From positions 652,005 to 716,004 of the forward strand of contig PTFA01000362.1 of NCBI GenBank assembly GCA_003342895.1: a stretch of DNA of 64,000 nucleotides, read 5' to 3'. The notes under the pieces were generated by a model. That model had not been told where the DNA came from. It searched no databases and was given only the letters and a program-made list of their open reading frames with translations. Numbering within the stretch: position 1 is the stretch's first letter; each line of letters starts with the position of its first letter. Positions 22,346 through 35,935 of the stretch are shown here, in pieces. This DNA comes from Casuarius casuarius (lineage: Eukaryota > Chordata > Aves > Casuariiformes > Casuariidae). Position numbers and translations under genes: made by a program.

Positions 22346-25300
22346 TCGTAAAAGTATGCATATGTGCTTCTCTGTTTTTTTTATGGGTAAACAACTAGTC
22401 AAGAGAGTCCAGTTCTGACTTGGGCCAAAGGAGTGAAGGGGTTTGTTCTAATGCAGTTAAAACACTGGGGATGCTTTGTAGGAATGGAAGAGTTGACGCA
22501 GTTGATCAGGCTTTCTAGAGAGATGTCTTGTCTCAAATGCTGACAATCACTTGATATTTCAAAGGAAAGTGTAAAAATCAAATAGCCAACAGATGTGACG
22601 AAGTTTGCTTCTCCAGCAAAGGTCTTGTTATGATCTATGTGTCTGGCCTTAGGAATGTCGTCTTATGGCCATAGCTGAATTATGAATTTTAATGTATCAG
22701 TCACAATCTGTTGATATTAGCTCTTGGATTTGAGGAGGACAATTAGATGTCCAGCTCCTACTGAGAACTTCCATAGTCCGCACATGTCTGTTGCTTTAAA
22801 AAAAAAAAAATCTTTTTAAGTGATTGGCTTGCAACAAGTTTGCTATATCAGTTGTTTTAAGTCACTGAAGTACTTTTACCACTGAACATTAGCCAGAAGT
22901 CTTAAAGATGACAGAATGTATATAGAAGTTCATCTCAAAGAATTAAAAATTTGCCTTGTCTAGGTAACAAGAACCATCTTAAAAATGAGTAGTTCAGATT
23001 AGTTCCATGTCTGTGCTCTGGNGAAACCTGTAATTAGCATTTAACGTACTAATAATTGTCCCATCAGTATTCCTGCTTTATAGAGAGGCTTAAGTGGGGC
23101 ACCACAGTCTGCATTAGAATCCCTGTTTGTATTACCCGGAGGAGGAGGAGAAGAAAACTTCATTATTATTATTCCATAAAAAAGTGCCTGGCAGATAGCG
23201 TTGCAGGCTTTCTCTGCTAGGATTTCAATGCTCGGGCTGCTTTTTACAACTTGACAACATCTCTTAGAGTTCTAGCTTGTAAAGCTGCTGTTTTGATACT
23301 GTAATAGACTTCCCTCAAAGACTTAATCCTTTCCCTTCTTAAAAGAATATTCACATTAGCAAGTTGTATAATACTAGCCGGTAGCAACATTTTTTCTGTG
23401 CAGTTGCTTTTTCTCAGTCTGAAACAGTTACTGCAAAACACATTCCTTAGGGAGTGTCAGAACTCTACAGGTGTTATGCATGCAAGTAAAGTATTAAAGA
23501 TTAAAAAATTGCCTTTCTCTGGATTATATTTGCTTTAGGCTTTTATACAGAAAAGTTTCAACGAAGCTGAAAAAAGGCAAGCAACATCCTCTTTAACGCC
23601 TCTGTTGTGTGCGTGTGCGCATACACACAACTTTTTTNTTTTTGGCAAATGGAGCAGTGTCAGAACACACAGTGGGATGTAAAACATTCATTAATTGTGT
23701 TTTATGTGTGTGTGTGCATGCAAGTGGTTCTTTGAAAGTGCTAACTGCTGTACGAAAGGCGTTGGAACCACATGAAACATCTGCAGCTTAAGGGCAGAGC
23801 AATCAAGAGGGTTGTCTCCTGCTTTTTTTGGCTTGAACTATATCATGAATGGAAGGTGGCGCACTGCCTTCAAGACGAAATGGTGAAAGCTGTGTGTCTC
23901 TGGAAGATTCTTGTTTTCTTTCTGAAGTCACATCTTGGTAAGGATGCTGTGCAATCTTTTACCTCCGTGAGCATTGAGACACGTTGGGTACAAGCTGCAT
24001 GGACTCTTGTGGGAACACAGGAGCATGATTTAGTTACTAGATTTAATTTGTGTTTATTACCTGTTGATTGGCACTTTGGAATTGCTGTTAAATTTACAAA
24101 TAGTATTTTTAAATGGCTTTATGCACATCAAATTCTTTAACAGATGAGCTGTGCAACAAGCCCTCTGAGTTTCAAAGGATACTTCCTACCTACGTAAGAG
24201 CAGTCCAATACTAGGGTAGAATATAAGGACAGTGCAGATGCATATAATACTTCTCACTAGTGCTCCTGACCTCACACAATACTGCTTCTATGGTGTTATG
24301 TTGTATTAATTTGGATGCGAGCTGTGATTCTGTAATCAAATGACAAGATGGACAGAGGCAATGCCGTGCCTATCATCACTGGCTGAATCACGCTGTATGG
24401 TTTGTGTTTGCCTAGTCTCTCACTAGGAGTTCATCTTGTCCTGCTTGAAAAGAAGAATATCCCATCCGTCAGCCACTGCCTTAGATGCCACCAAAGGGCC
24501 CTTCACCCGCACCCATGCTCTCAGCCTTGCATGGCCCTGGAGGTGCTGTGCTGCGGGTTTTGCACAGTCTGCGCTCTGCCTGAGCGTTTGCTTCTTAAAC
24601 TCTGCCTCTGACTGCTACCACGATTGTACTGATGCCATGAGGTGGAAAAAGTATTTGAAAATTACACTGCAACCACTGTAGACATCCAGGTATGATTCCC
24701 AAACTTCATCGTTGCCATATCACTGTCTCCTTTCGTTTTGAACCCAAAAGCTGCTATCTCTGTTCCAGATTCAGCTCCAGATTCAGTTCTACTAGCATTG
24801 GTGATGAGGCTGCTCAAAAAGAGGTGAAAGATGCAAAACCAATATTTGTGCTGCAGCCATTTTTTGCTCAAATTAAAAATAAATCCTGCTGGACACTTCG
24901 CCCCAAAGAAGCAGCCCTTCAGCTGGAGATGTTGTCTAAAGTGGGGAAGGTGACAGTAGTGCCACAGGAGATCTTGACATGTTTTAATGGTCTGGTGAAA
25001 AGAAGTTGCTAAGCCACTAAACCAAGGTGAAGGCTTGGGCCATGCTGGCTCTCTGGGGGGGTGTCATGGGCTCTGTGGCTGCTGGCCCGGCTCTGGATGA
25101 GACTGGAGGAAACTGGGGGGGCACAACGGGGCATGGAGTGGATGGAGCTGTGAGGTCCTGGCTGCCTCACTTTGGGTGTAGGGCTTCAGGCCTGGGCTGT
25201 CCTGACCTGTGCTGAGGACACGGTGCAGGAAACTGGGCACTGGCAGTGTTGTCCCAGTCATGCGGGGAGCAGGTGACAGCCAGGCGGGACAGTGGTGTGA

Positions 25301-28300
25301 AAACAGCACGATGGGGACACGACCAGGGCATGCTCTGCCCCTTAGGGCTGTGGGCATGTGGCTGCCTTACGGGTTGTCAGAAAGCTGGAGTGTGGTAATA
25401 GGTAGGAAAAAACAGCCCCAATACGACTGTCCCTCGTTCTGGGCACGCTCTTGGTAGACTTGGCCTCTTGGTTGTGATTGTAGCAGTTGTTAAAAAGTAG
25501 CTCCCGAAAGGGGCTCAAAGCAGCCCCTCCATGGGTTGGAGGTAAGAGCATGTGACATCTCAGTGCTGCCGGGGCGAGAGGCAAGACTGGTTACCTGTCT
25601 CATGTTGCTTTCTCTCTGATTTCCCTGACTCACGTGCTGTTGATGAAAGGAGGAAAATCATTTTGCCCCATGGAGCGATCTTAGGAGGTGCTTGTGCTTT
25701 GCAGGGGACTTTCTTAGGCTGGGGCAAGTGTGAGGAGAGGTATGCTGAGACCCTTCCTGCCAGCTGGTGGGATCGTCGTGAGTGGCACTGGGAAAGGGGA
25801 ATGTGCAGAGATCTGGAGAAGATCTGGTCCAGATGAGCTGCCCTTTCAGTGTGTTGCATGACCACCAAGGTGGCTGAGCTCCTGCGCTATCCACAGCAAG
25901 GGCTCCTGATGTCACCGCTCTTGTGCATCCAGGTCCCACCCTGTGTCATGTGCACCGAAAGCACCGTCATGGACACGCAGGCAGGTATTGCTGTGCAGAG
26001 CTCCCTGGCATGGCAGGAATGAAACCCAGGGCTGGAAGGGAATTGCTCAAGACATTGACACTCGGCACTTCTGGTTCCCTGAGCTCCACGTAATGTGCTG
26101 GGTGCTCTTGCAGCTCCTCGGGAGCATGGACCTGCTTGGAGATCAGCGCCTTCCCGAGGGACTCCAGCCCTGTCTCAGCCTTAAATCTTGGAGCACTTCA
26201 CAAGGATCCTGGTCCTGCGGTGGCCTCCTGGTCTGTCTCACGTGGTGGATGGTGTAAGAGCCAAAGGAGAACTAGTCAGGTGACTTTTGAAAACAGCTCC
26301 CACCCCCCGAGATGGGACTGTAGCAGCAGTTAAGATTATGGGGTTTGTTAATATATAATTATTGGTAATGATATGGATGGTGGATTATTATAGGGTAGCT
26401 GCCTCCGTTAGCAGCATGTGCGCGAGCTCTCACGGAGCCACTGGGAAGCAGCAGCGCTGTGCGAGCGGGTCTGTCTGGTCATGTCGTTCCCAAAGGGCGT
26501 GGGGCGGATGAGCAAACTCCTGGGCCGAGTCCCTGTCCTCTGTGCGTGGATCATCAGCTGGCCCCAGCTTCTCAAGGGCAGGGCAAGGTCTCCAGGGACA
26601 GAGACAGGCTGGATTCCTCCAAGCCCTAAGAATGAAACAATGTAAAAGACAAGGATGCTTTAAAACCTCTTTGCTGATGAAGGCTTACATTATCTTAGGG
26701 CGACAGGAGTCTTTCTGGCTCTGCTGTAGTTTAAATGACCGCAGGCTTGAACTGGGGCTTTGGTGGAGGAAGCATTGGCTTTTTTTGGCTGTTGTCCCAA
26801 CTGCTCCCCAGCACGTGCTGCTGGGACTCCAGGTAGTGGGTAAATTGGAGTCACGCGTATCAGTGACCCCTTCTGCCACCAGGTGAGGAGCAAGCCCTGG
26901 AGACAACCGCCGTTGTGCTAGACCCTCGTCCTCAGCAGAGACAACCTTGGTGCAGCACTGCCAGGGCCGGTCCTTTCCACGTAGCTAGGAACAAACCTGA
27001 AAGGAGGGGGGGAAAGCAAGTCCCTCCTGCAGTGCTTTTCTTTGATGGAAAAACCCAAGCAAGCAGTGGAGGGGAAAGGTGACTCTCAGTGCCTTCACAC
27101 GGCTCCTGGCGCTGATGCGTTTAATCAAGGGATGCAGCGGCTTCGTGAGTCAGGTGTGTGGCCAGCAGCGGTCATGAGGATGGAGAGGTTGTTGCATCAG
27201 GGGTCTGAAAGAGCAGGGCCACTGTGACCGAGGGGCTCCCCAGAGCTGACTGAGGAAAGTGGGTGCCCTGGAGCAGGGACTGTGGGGCTAAGGAGTGAAG
27301 GCCAATGCACCCTCCCATCTGGGGGCTGTGGGATGACTTGGGAGGTGGGTTCAAAGCTGCAGAGGAGCAGGATGCAACATGCCAGGAGGTGGGGGGCACC
27401 CACGCTTTTGGATGCTGGGCCCAGTGCAGGGAGTCTCTCCACCCACGACCAGGTTGGGAGTCTTGCCCTGAAACAGTTTTTCTAATGTCAAAACAATTTG
27501 ACAAATTGAACCCGTATTTGGACTGGTGAGACAACAACTTTAGGTGAATCAAATCTTGGGAGGAGCGTAGCTGGTCCTGGTCCGTGGTTCTCCAGGATCG
27601 GGCAATACTTGCAGGAGGTGCATGACCCTTGTGATACAGTCAAGCCCTGGGAGGCCAGAGACCTTGCAAAATCTCCCTACTTTAAGGGAGGGTTGTTTGG
27701 CTGCTAAAAGACAACTTAATCAGGCTTCACAGTTACATGGACCCTGCTGCCACTGCAGTTGCAGACAGGAATTTGGCAAGTTCAAGATCGGATCTGTCTA
27801 GCGCCAGCTCATCCATGCTGAGTCTGTCTGCACTGGCTTTATGTGGGCTCCCCTCCTGTCTTGCTGCTTCACCAGGCATCCTCGTCTTTGCTGGTTTTGT
27901 CAACTCACTGATCCCTCCAAGCTTGGTTAACAGTAGTGATTAGGTGCTGGGGAGGTCTTCCTTCGTGGGACAGTTGTGTCCAAAGTCCTTACCTAAGGGT
28001 GGAAATTGCTGGAGGAATTAAGAATGAGACCAAAGTAATGGCTATGAAGGGAGCAAACGTAAAGAACAGGGCAAGAGAGGAGCAATTCCCAGCTTGCTGC
28101 TCCTGGGCCACATCTCCTAGCTGATACCANAGTAAAGTGCCAATCCCCAGTGCTTTTTTCTTGCTGTTCATCCTTCTAGGAACAGGGAAACAGTGGAGCA
28201 CAGGGCCATGATAGAGTCAGGGTGGATTTGTGCTAATACTCCCAGTGATCTCTGAAGCCTCAGATCTCCCTGTTAGGCTTCCTTGGGTTTGCTTCAAGGT

Positions 28301-30640
28301 CATCTCTGGAGGGGCCTCGCTCAGCAGGAGCTGGGGTTTGCTCCCATGCTCTTTTCTCCGTGCTAGGCCACCAGTTCTTGCAGGTGAATGCAGGATGCCA
28401 GAAGGCCAGACTGAAAGGCAGATGTTTTCAAATCCCCTTTGGCTGTAGAGGCATTTAGGGGTTGAGTTTTGGCCTTTGCTATCTTCTGCTTTGACATAAA
28501 ATCTTCCACTTCGAAGTCTAAACATGGCCTTTGCAGGAGTGCTCATGTTTGATGGCTTTATTAAGGTCTTAGAGCTCTATATAAAACTTGCCTTTATGAA
28601 AACATCTGTATCATTGCTGAGGCTACTTGCCTGAACTGTCTCCATGCAGCTTAGTTTTTAGCATTTGCTGCAGTTCAGCTTTTACTTTGTCCTCTTAAAA
28701 CCTGGTCGGCAACATGGGGGACCTGATTTGTTTTACCTGTAAATTAAAATCCACATCAGACATGATCTGTGTTAGACTGAATGCACTCTCGTGCATTAAA
28801 TACCTTCTTCTATAAGAACCCAGTGTCTTAGGCCCTTTTCCCAGGTGAGTCGAACGTCCATCAATCATGTGGATTTGCTGCTCGTTCCCTTCCTGTCCTG
28901 TGGCTCCCATCTGTGGTTCTTCTACCCCACCACAGACTTGCACATGAGCTCCTTGGACCTAGCACCATGCAGCCAGCCTGATTTACTCGCTGGGCTGTCT
29001 CTGGGTCTTTGCCCCAAGCGTCCTGCATTTGCATGCAGGCTGTGTTCCCAAGTATGCTTTCCGTCCTCTTTCCCCAGCCTTGGTGGGTTGGTTTTCGCGT
29101 GGCTTGGTGTGGTGGGGGGGCTGCAAAATGCAAGTGTTGGCATTGAGGGATGCCTGTTGGTGCTGGTGCTCAGTGACAAAGCCCTGTTCTGAGCCAGGGC
29201 GGGCTGGAGCAGTCTTTTGATCTACGTGAGGCTGTGGGTGGCAGAGTGGGTAGAGGGAGAGAACGCATGAACTGGATTTGCAGGTGAGAAGCACCTTGAT
29301 GCCCTGAAGTACCCTGCTGCACTGCCAGAGCTCTCCTCATTTGCTCTGCCTGCCCCACCTACAGCAGGCACTCAGCAGGATCAGCACCGTCCTCCCAGGG
29401 GACACGGTGCCCTGGACCCTGGTGGATCCTGCTCTTGGTGTGCTGAGAGCCTTGGTGAGGGAGCCCAGCTTGCGGTCCCTGCTGCCAGGCTTTCCTCTCC
29501 CCTCCTGGCTCTAATCCCTTCTCCCTGTCATGAAGCGCAGTTAGGAGCATGCAGCTCTGGAGTGGCCTCCCAGTTGCTTCTGAAAGCCCAGACTTCAAAG
29601 GCAGGGACTGCTCAGTGCTGCAACGCTGGGCTCAGAGAGGAAGGGCTATAATTAGAGCTGTGCTCGGGCTGTGATCAAGGGATTGCTGGTCCTGCTGGTA
29701 AGCAGTCCCCAGCTGTTATCTCCTGCTCTCCAAGGGGGAGGCCTGTGTTTACCACCAGGCAGGCCCATTAGCAACAAAGGCTGCTCTCCTTTTGATGTGG
29801 ATTGCGTAGGATCTGGAAAAGGGGAGGAAGAGCCAGGTTCCCTGGGACAACCTGCTCTTTCCTTCTCCTTCCTGACTGCTTTGAAACATGGGCTGGGCTC
29901 ACCCTTCCCTGCTGCAAGGAGCTCATGCAGAGAAAGTGCATGACGTGGCCAGCTGCCTGCCCTGGAAGGGATGAGAGCATCGGGGTTGTGGCATCTGATG
30001 TGCTGTGCTCTAGGGCATCTCGGTGCTAGTGCAGCCCACAGTCAGGCTCTGCAAGTCTCTTGTGGCAGGACAGGGCTTGAAAGCGCTATTCCCAGGGTCC
30101 TCTCTGCTCTCACTGGGAGCTGGGAAATGCCTGGTCGCGGCCTCTGACAGGTAAATGCCCTCATTTGCCCTTGTCTGACTTCAGCAGTTCATGGAAGTTG
30201 CTGTGTGCAAGTGGGTCAACTCGGTGTGCCTGGATGGCAGGCGCTCTCCTGGACTGAGGTGAGCTAGGGGCCAGCCCACGTCTAGTTTCCCTTCAAGACA
30301 TGCTTGACACAAAGCCGTGGGCCCTGTGACAGCCTTGGGTCATGGGGAGCGGATAGGGCTTTGCTGATCTCTGTCTTATGGAGCCAGATGTCTTGCGAAT
30401 AGATCCCAAAGGAGAACAGGGTTTAGGTGCTGGCTGGATTCCCCTCTCTGTCTCTGAGCATCTCATGAACACTGGACAGCGCTTGGGGCAGGGGGAGAGC
30501 CTGTCAGGACAGAGGCTGCCTTTGGTGCATCGAATAACCCTGCTGAGGAAGCCATTTCCCCCTCTGTCCACACTAGAAGGAGNCAGGCTCCAAAAGCTGG
30601 GTGCTCGATGCTTTGGGACAGAGGCTGTGTCTCCACCTGA

Positions 30641-30716
30641 GTTTGTACAGCTCCTAGCGCAGCGNGGCCTCTGTCCCGTAACCAGAGTCTCTGGGCAGCA
30701 ACAATGTGCTAGAGGA
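30641..30716 (+). repeat. Ancient interspersed repeat, copy A
   Basis: The segment starts with GTTTGTACAGCTCCTAGCGC and continues with a GGCCTCTG block, CTCTGGGCA and GCAACAATG. It aligns by eye to the copy at 33.73 kb on the same strand. The pattern (TTTGTACAG, CCTAG, GGCC, CTCTGGGC, CAACA) resembles the 3' end of an old repeat that I recall as common in amniote genomes, but I cannot name the family securely. Confidence 0.5.
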
Positions 30717-33700
30717 ATCGGCCCTAAGAAAGCCTTGAAAAACAATAGCAATTGTTCTCTTTCTTTGTTCCCATCCCTCCCCGGATGTCGGAGAAGACGG
30801 AGCTGTGCGCCGGCTGCTCGCGGGTGGGCAGAGCGAACGCGGCTGCGTGTGCTCCTGACCTGGTGCCCGGGGCTCAGCGCCGGAGCCCAAGGTGGAGATG
30901 GCTTGGCCGCTCTCCCACCCGCTGCAGCTCCTGCAGCAGTCCCAGCTGCTCTGATCAGTGGGGCGAATGACGGCTGTGGGGTTATTTAGTGCCTGCTCAA
31001 GACTTTTACGGGAAGGAACGGGGCCCTCCAGCTCTCTGTTTCCTTTGGATGTGTGCACTGACCTGTGAGTCCATGTGTGTTCAAGCCCAAAGGGTTCCTC
31101 GTAACAAGCAGACTTCTTCCAAGAAATGGGCTTATTAAAACATGTAGTGCCTCGGCACCAGACTGGAGACATGGCAAAGCCATTTCCAAAGCCTGAGCTG
31201 ACAAAGCCTGGATCATTATTAATACAATAACAAAAGCTCTACATTGTTATGTGGGCAGGGAATAAATTGATCTGTGATTGCCTTTGTCATGGGGCATTGT
31301 CTGGCCCTGTGGCGGGATGTTTTCTTATACCACAGAGCAAAGTGAACATTTAAAGTATTCTTTTTTATTGCAGGGCAATAAATAAAATAAATTGCAGGCT
31401 CAGCCTCCCCGTGTGCTGCGGAGTGTGGCCTGTGAGGAAAGCATGGCTCTGAGCAGAGGGTGCTGCTCTGCTGCTGGCGCTGGGGAAGCTCTGGCTGGCA
31501 GAGGGGCTGTGGTGCCTGCACCTTTTCCTATTGCCCCNGAAGGTGGGAGATGGATTTTGGTCGGAAGAGAAGGTGTTGTGCTCTGGGGCTCGCTGAACTG
31601 TGCCAGCCAGGACTGAACCTTGGAGCTGGGAGTTTGTTTTCAGGCTAAGCAGTGTTGTGCATCACCTCTCCCATCACCTCTCCTACCCCTGCAGATCCTC
31701 GGCTGGCCCAGGCATGTGGAGGCAAGTCCCCGGGCTTCCCGAGCTTGGCTTTTACTGCCGCTTGCCACCATCTGCCTGCCGCGAGCTGGAGCATGCGGTC
31801 AGCCACTTGCTGCCCGGATCAAAGGGCTGAGAGGCAAACGCTGAGGCTTTCCTGCAGGGCTGCGGAGGGAGATCCCCCTCTGCACCGGGAGTGGCNGTCT
31901 CCCATCTCAGAGCCCCCGCAAGCCAGCCAGCCCCCCGGGGCTCAGGCGTTACCCCAAGGCCGCCTGCTCGCAGAGATGTGGCCCTTGGCACGCAGGTTGT
32001 TCAGCCAAACCTTCCTGCTCGTATTTCCCCATGCAGAGCCCTTAGGTTTGCAGATTCATCCCGGTTAACTGCTGCTCCTGACAGAGGAAGGCTTACACAC
32101 TTGTAAAACCTTTCCCTATCTCGCCTCGCAGGTTGCAAGTGTGCGCTCTGCAAATCCACCAGGTCTTTGGGCAAGTGCCATTGCTGATAAGGTGCTGCAG
32201 CGCTGGGGAGCAGGAAGCGGCCGTGGGCGCTCAGGGCGCTTTTGAGCGGTGAGTGTGAAATGGGGAAGTCTACTTTGCTTCCTTCCTTTTGGCCTTAGGA
32301 GCTCCGTTTATTCCTTTTCCAGACAGATTTTAACTGAGGTCAAAGGCAAGCAGGTCTTTCATGTTGCAGACAGCGTGGGGAGTCGAGGCAGAGCTGTCTC
32401 CTACACTGCCCTGTCTCTGTCGGGCCACAAACGTTTGATTTTTCAGTCCCTCCACTCTGCTTTTGCCTCCACGTAGAGCCGAGATTTACAGAAAGTGCCC
32501 AGAGAACCGTTTATTTAGTTTATGTACTCAGAGACTCATTCAGTTTTGATGATCTCCATCCGGATGGAGCCCCCTTGTTGAAAGGTGGTGGTTGCTGAGA
32601 AGTGTTTCGGGTGCCCAGTCTATGGAGAGTGGGTGGGCAGTGGTTTGTTCCCCATGTGAGGAGCTCAGATGCAGTGATGAGAGTTAGGAGGGGTGGTAAA
32701 AAGAAGACGTCATTATCAGCAAGGGTAAAACAGAGGTTAAAGGGCTGTTTACTGTGTGTGGAGGAGAAGCCAGGGAAAAGGAGACGCCAACCATTACGGT
32801 TAGCCTAATCCTGGGGAGCACTGGTGCAGAAACAGGAGGAAGGAAAATGCACGTTTTTAAAACCTGTCTTTTTCCTTGTGCTGGCTAAACTTAAGTGATT
32901 GCTTTTTGGAGCCCTTTTAAAGCCTGCCAGCTTCGCTGCCATGTGTTCTCCAAATGCTGTGCTGGACATCCAGCTTAGCCCTGAGGCTTGGTCCTGGTCA
33001 GCAGCAGGCGGCTCAGCTGCAAGGCCCCGATTCTGGGAACAGACCTGAACCGCGCTGTGCTGAAGGAGACGAGGCAGCCGTCGGTCCTGCCCGTGGCCAA
33101 AACAGGGCTCTTCCTGTTGGGATGCTTGTTTTCAGCTCCTTCAGGACCACAGCTGGGCTCCTTTGTCCAGGGACCGTGGGGCTGGCAGTGAGGGGAAGGC
33201 ATGTGGGCACGTGGGCACAGAAGGCTCTGGGATGTGAGCAACGCTGGTGGCTTGCTGTGCACGGGCAGGAATTGCCCCCAGACGCTGCTCCCTGCCTGGG
33301 AAGCTGGCAGCAGGACTTGCAGCACTGGAGTGGCTTTGGAATGCTTTTTTGGTGGCATTCCTAAAAATGGTGGCTTTTGCAATCCTCGCAGTCCTTGGAC
33401 AAAACTTTCCTTGCAAAACCCTTTCAAAATTTCTGGGAATTAAGTTTTTGAAAGGAGACTGTGTTAAAGGCAATTGCTGTTTTTGTACCACGCTGACAGG
33501 TTTACTGGTGCAGAGATTTCCTATGGGAACTCTAGCTTATGCCAGTGGGCTGGACTCAGAGAGCTGAAGTTGCTCCAGGAAATACAGTGATTTTCTGCTT
33601 AAAACAAAGGGCAGAACCAATGAAGGAGGATGACAGTCCTGGTTTTTCTTCCCTTTCTGCCTGCTCCAATCTGCTTATTTGTCTCCTGTGTTTACTCTGT

Positions 33701-33733
33701 GTTGCCCATGGGACCTTTGGGGCTGGAAGTGTG

Positions 33734-33816
33734 TTTATTTGTACAGTACCTTGTGCAGTCTGGCCCCAATCTGCACGGCCTCTGGGCACTGTTGCAACAG
33801 GAATGTTAACTAATAG
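33734..33816 (+). repeat. Ancient interspersed repeat, copy B
   Basis: It begins TTTATTTGTACAGTACCTTG and keeps the order GCAG, TGGCCCC, GGCCTCTGGGCACTG, TTGCAACA seen in copy A. The two share blocks of 8-10 identical bases in the same order with gaps, so they are homologous but heavily diverged. Confidence 0.5.
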
Positions 33817-35859
33817 CAAACCCATGTGCTGAACGGCCCCTCGGTCCTTGCTGGGCTCTTGCAGGCTGCATTCAACTGAACATTACTGTCGGCAAAGAGG
33901 CCTGTGTTTAAAGCTGCTTTGGGCATTGGGGAATTGCAATAAAAGAAAGTAAATTGGAGCTGCCAAGGCGCCCTGAGCAGGCTCAGTGTGTGCTGAAGCA
34001 ATGCTTTCAACCTCATCGTGCGGCCAGGGGCCTGGGCCTCTGCGTGTTGGGGCTGGTTGCTGAACGTCACCGCTGAACGGCCCTTGCTGAGCAAACGAAG
34101 CATCCAAGGGCCGATCCGGAGGGGAGCTGTGAGAGCCAGTGTTTTCAGGACCTTTGGAAGTGGAAGATAATCCTTTGGAACTGGGCCCCAGGCAGCACCC
34201 GCTGCAAACTGGGGAGGAAATCTGGGTGTGGTGGAGAAACGTAACGCTTGGCTCTGGACACGAGAGAGATCTCAGCCGTACCAGGACTCATCAAAAAGAC
34301 TTGAAAGCAAAAGTCCCTTGGGGAAGATCAGGGTAGTTTCACATCCCAGCAGGTCTGTAGTTTCACCTGTAGTGTTGGAGGAGTCATGCAGTCACAGGGA
34401 GGGCTGGCACAAGGGCCCCCTCAGGCTGGTCTCCGTCCAGCGTCCCACTTGCAGTGGGTCTGTCNCCAGCACTAGATCACATCGGTGGTGTCTTTGTCTA
34501 GCTGAATCTTCCAAACTTCAAAGGAGGGAGACCCTGCTCCTCTCTGGGTGCCTAGCCATGTGTGTCCCACCATCCTGGGGCAGGCGTTTTCCTCTGTCTC
34601 CACCTCAAACTTTTCATCTGCAGTCTGTGGTGTTGCCCTGAGAACAATTTGCCCCATCGTCTTCATAACTGACCCTGCAGGGCTGATCTCTGCCCTGCTG
34701 CTAGTGCCCAGCGAAAGACAGGGCTGCGGTGGGGCGCACGCGTGCTGGGGCTGTGCCCTTCTCCACACTACCCCCTTGGGATGCAGGTGAGACCAGCTCT
34801 ACATGTTCAGCATTCACTGCTGACTCCNTCACCTTGCGGTCTCCCCAGAAGGGCCTTCCTTTCCCAGGAGGTCCTGCCTCCCGCTTCTCCCAAGGATCTT
34901 GGTTCTGCCCCCAGCCCTGGAGCAAGGCCGGCAGCTCCAAGAAGAGTTCTGGAGCGTTCTTGCTGTTATTTATTTACTACTACCCAAACAAGCCCTCTTT
35001 CGCTGATGCTTCTTTCTTCCCTCTGAAGTTTCCCAGCTGCTGTGAGAGCAGCTTTTGAAGATGACACCTGCACGGTAGCCAGCCAGGTTCGGCCGGCTGC
35101 CCCAGCTCTGCGGTGCGAGAGCCGTGGGGTGCAGGGAAGGCGCAGCTTGGCTGCCCACTGCACTGCCATGCCTTGCAGGATGACGGATGTCCTGCTGCCC
35201 ACCGCTGGCCATAACCCAGACCCTGCTTAGAAAGGATGGGCCCTTCCATGCTGGCCAGCTGATTACAAGAGCCTGAGATTGGGATGACTTCGAGTTGTAG
35301 AGCAGCTGGGTCTGATGTTTGCCTGAAAGGGGCACATTGCTGTCCACAGTTTGCATCCTGGCTCTGCTTTACAGCAGGGGGTTGGTCCCCATGGCGAATC
35401 CTCCATTCCAAGGCCAGGCTGGGAACCCCCACAANGTGCGTGGGCACATCTCGTGGAGTGTGAGCTGATGGTCAGCACCCCTTGAAGAGATGACCTGGAA
35501 AGGGGTCCACAGCCATACAGCCCATTCCCACATCCTAGACAATGGAGTTGGGAGGCCAGATTTGTCTGTGCAGCCAACNGTAGAGGGTCCCCTAAGGCTT
35601 TGCCACCAATGGTCTCTATATGTGTGCAACATTTTATATTAGAAAGAGCCTTTCCAAATGTCAGGAATAAAGACTGAAATGAATAGGGCATAACAAGCCC
35701 TGAAAAATGACTTGTGTCTGCTAATAATAAGGGATGAGTTATGATCTTGGAAAAGTAGAAACATTATGTTGTNTGCAGGGTCCAGCATATTCCTGGTCTT
35801 GATTAGATGCCCTTCTCACACCGTCCTCTGCATGTGAACTCTGCTTGAAATGTATTGTC

Positions 35860-35935
35860 TACAGAAGCATTTCTCAACCTTTTCTAATCCAGGGATGGCC
35901 AAACCTTTTTGGTAGAAATCCAAGGATCATTTTGT
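35860..35935 (+). mobile_element. Possible degraded hAT-type DNA transposon end
   Basis: The stretch CATTTCTCAACCTTTTCTAA followed by CCAGGGATGGCCAAACC resembles the 'GGTTCTCAACCTTTTT' terminal sequence of old vertebrate hAT elements. No transposase frame and no matching opposite terminus were found. Confidence 0.25.

Noticed and set aside
25041..25215. Signal-peptide-like start (MLALWGGVMGSVAAGPALDE)
   Set aside because: The hydrophobic start is followed by only a short low-complexity frame with no domain; it is probably chance at the start of the GC-rich zone.
30378..30989. 203-codon + strand open frame in the intergenic region
   Set aside because: It runs through the diverged repeat copy A and two Ns, has no domain and no splice or promoter context. 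A short ELCAGC piece recalled LIM domains, but nothing else of that fold follows.
33247..33567. 106-codon frame with a hydrophobic stretch resembling a membrane segment
   Set aside because: The hydrophobic run comes from T-rich sequence; no homology, no splice signals and no start context are seen.
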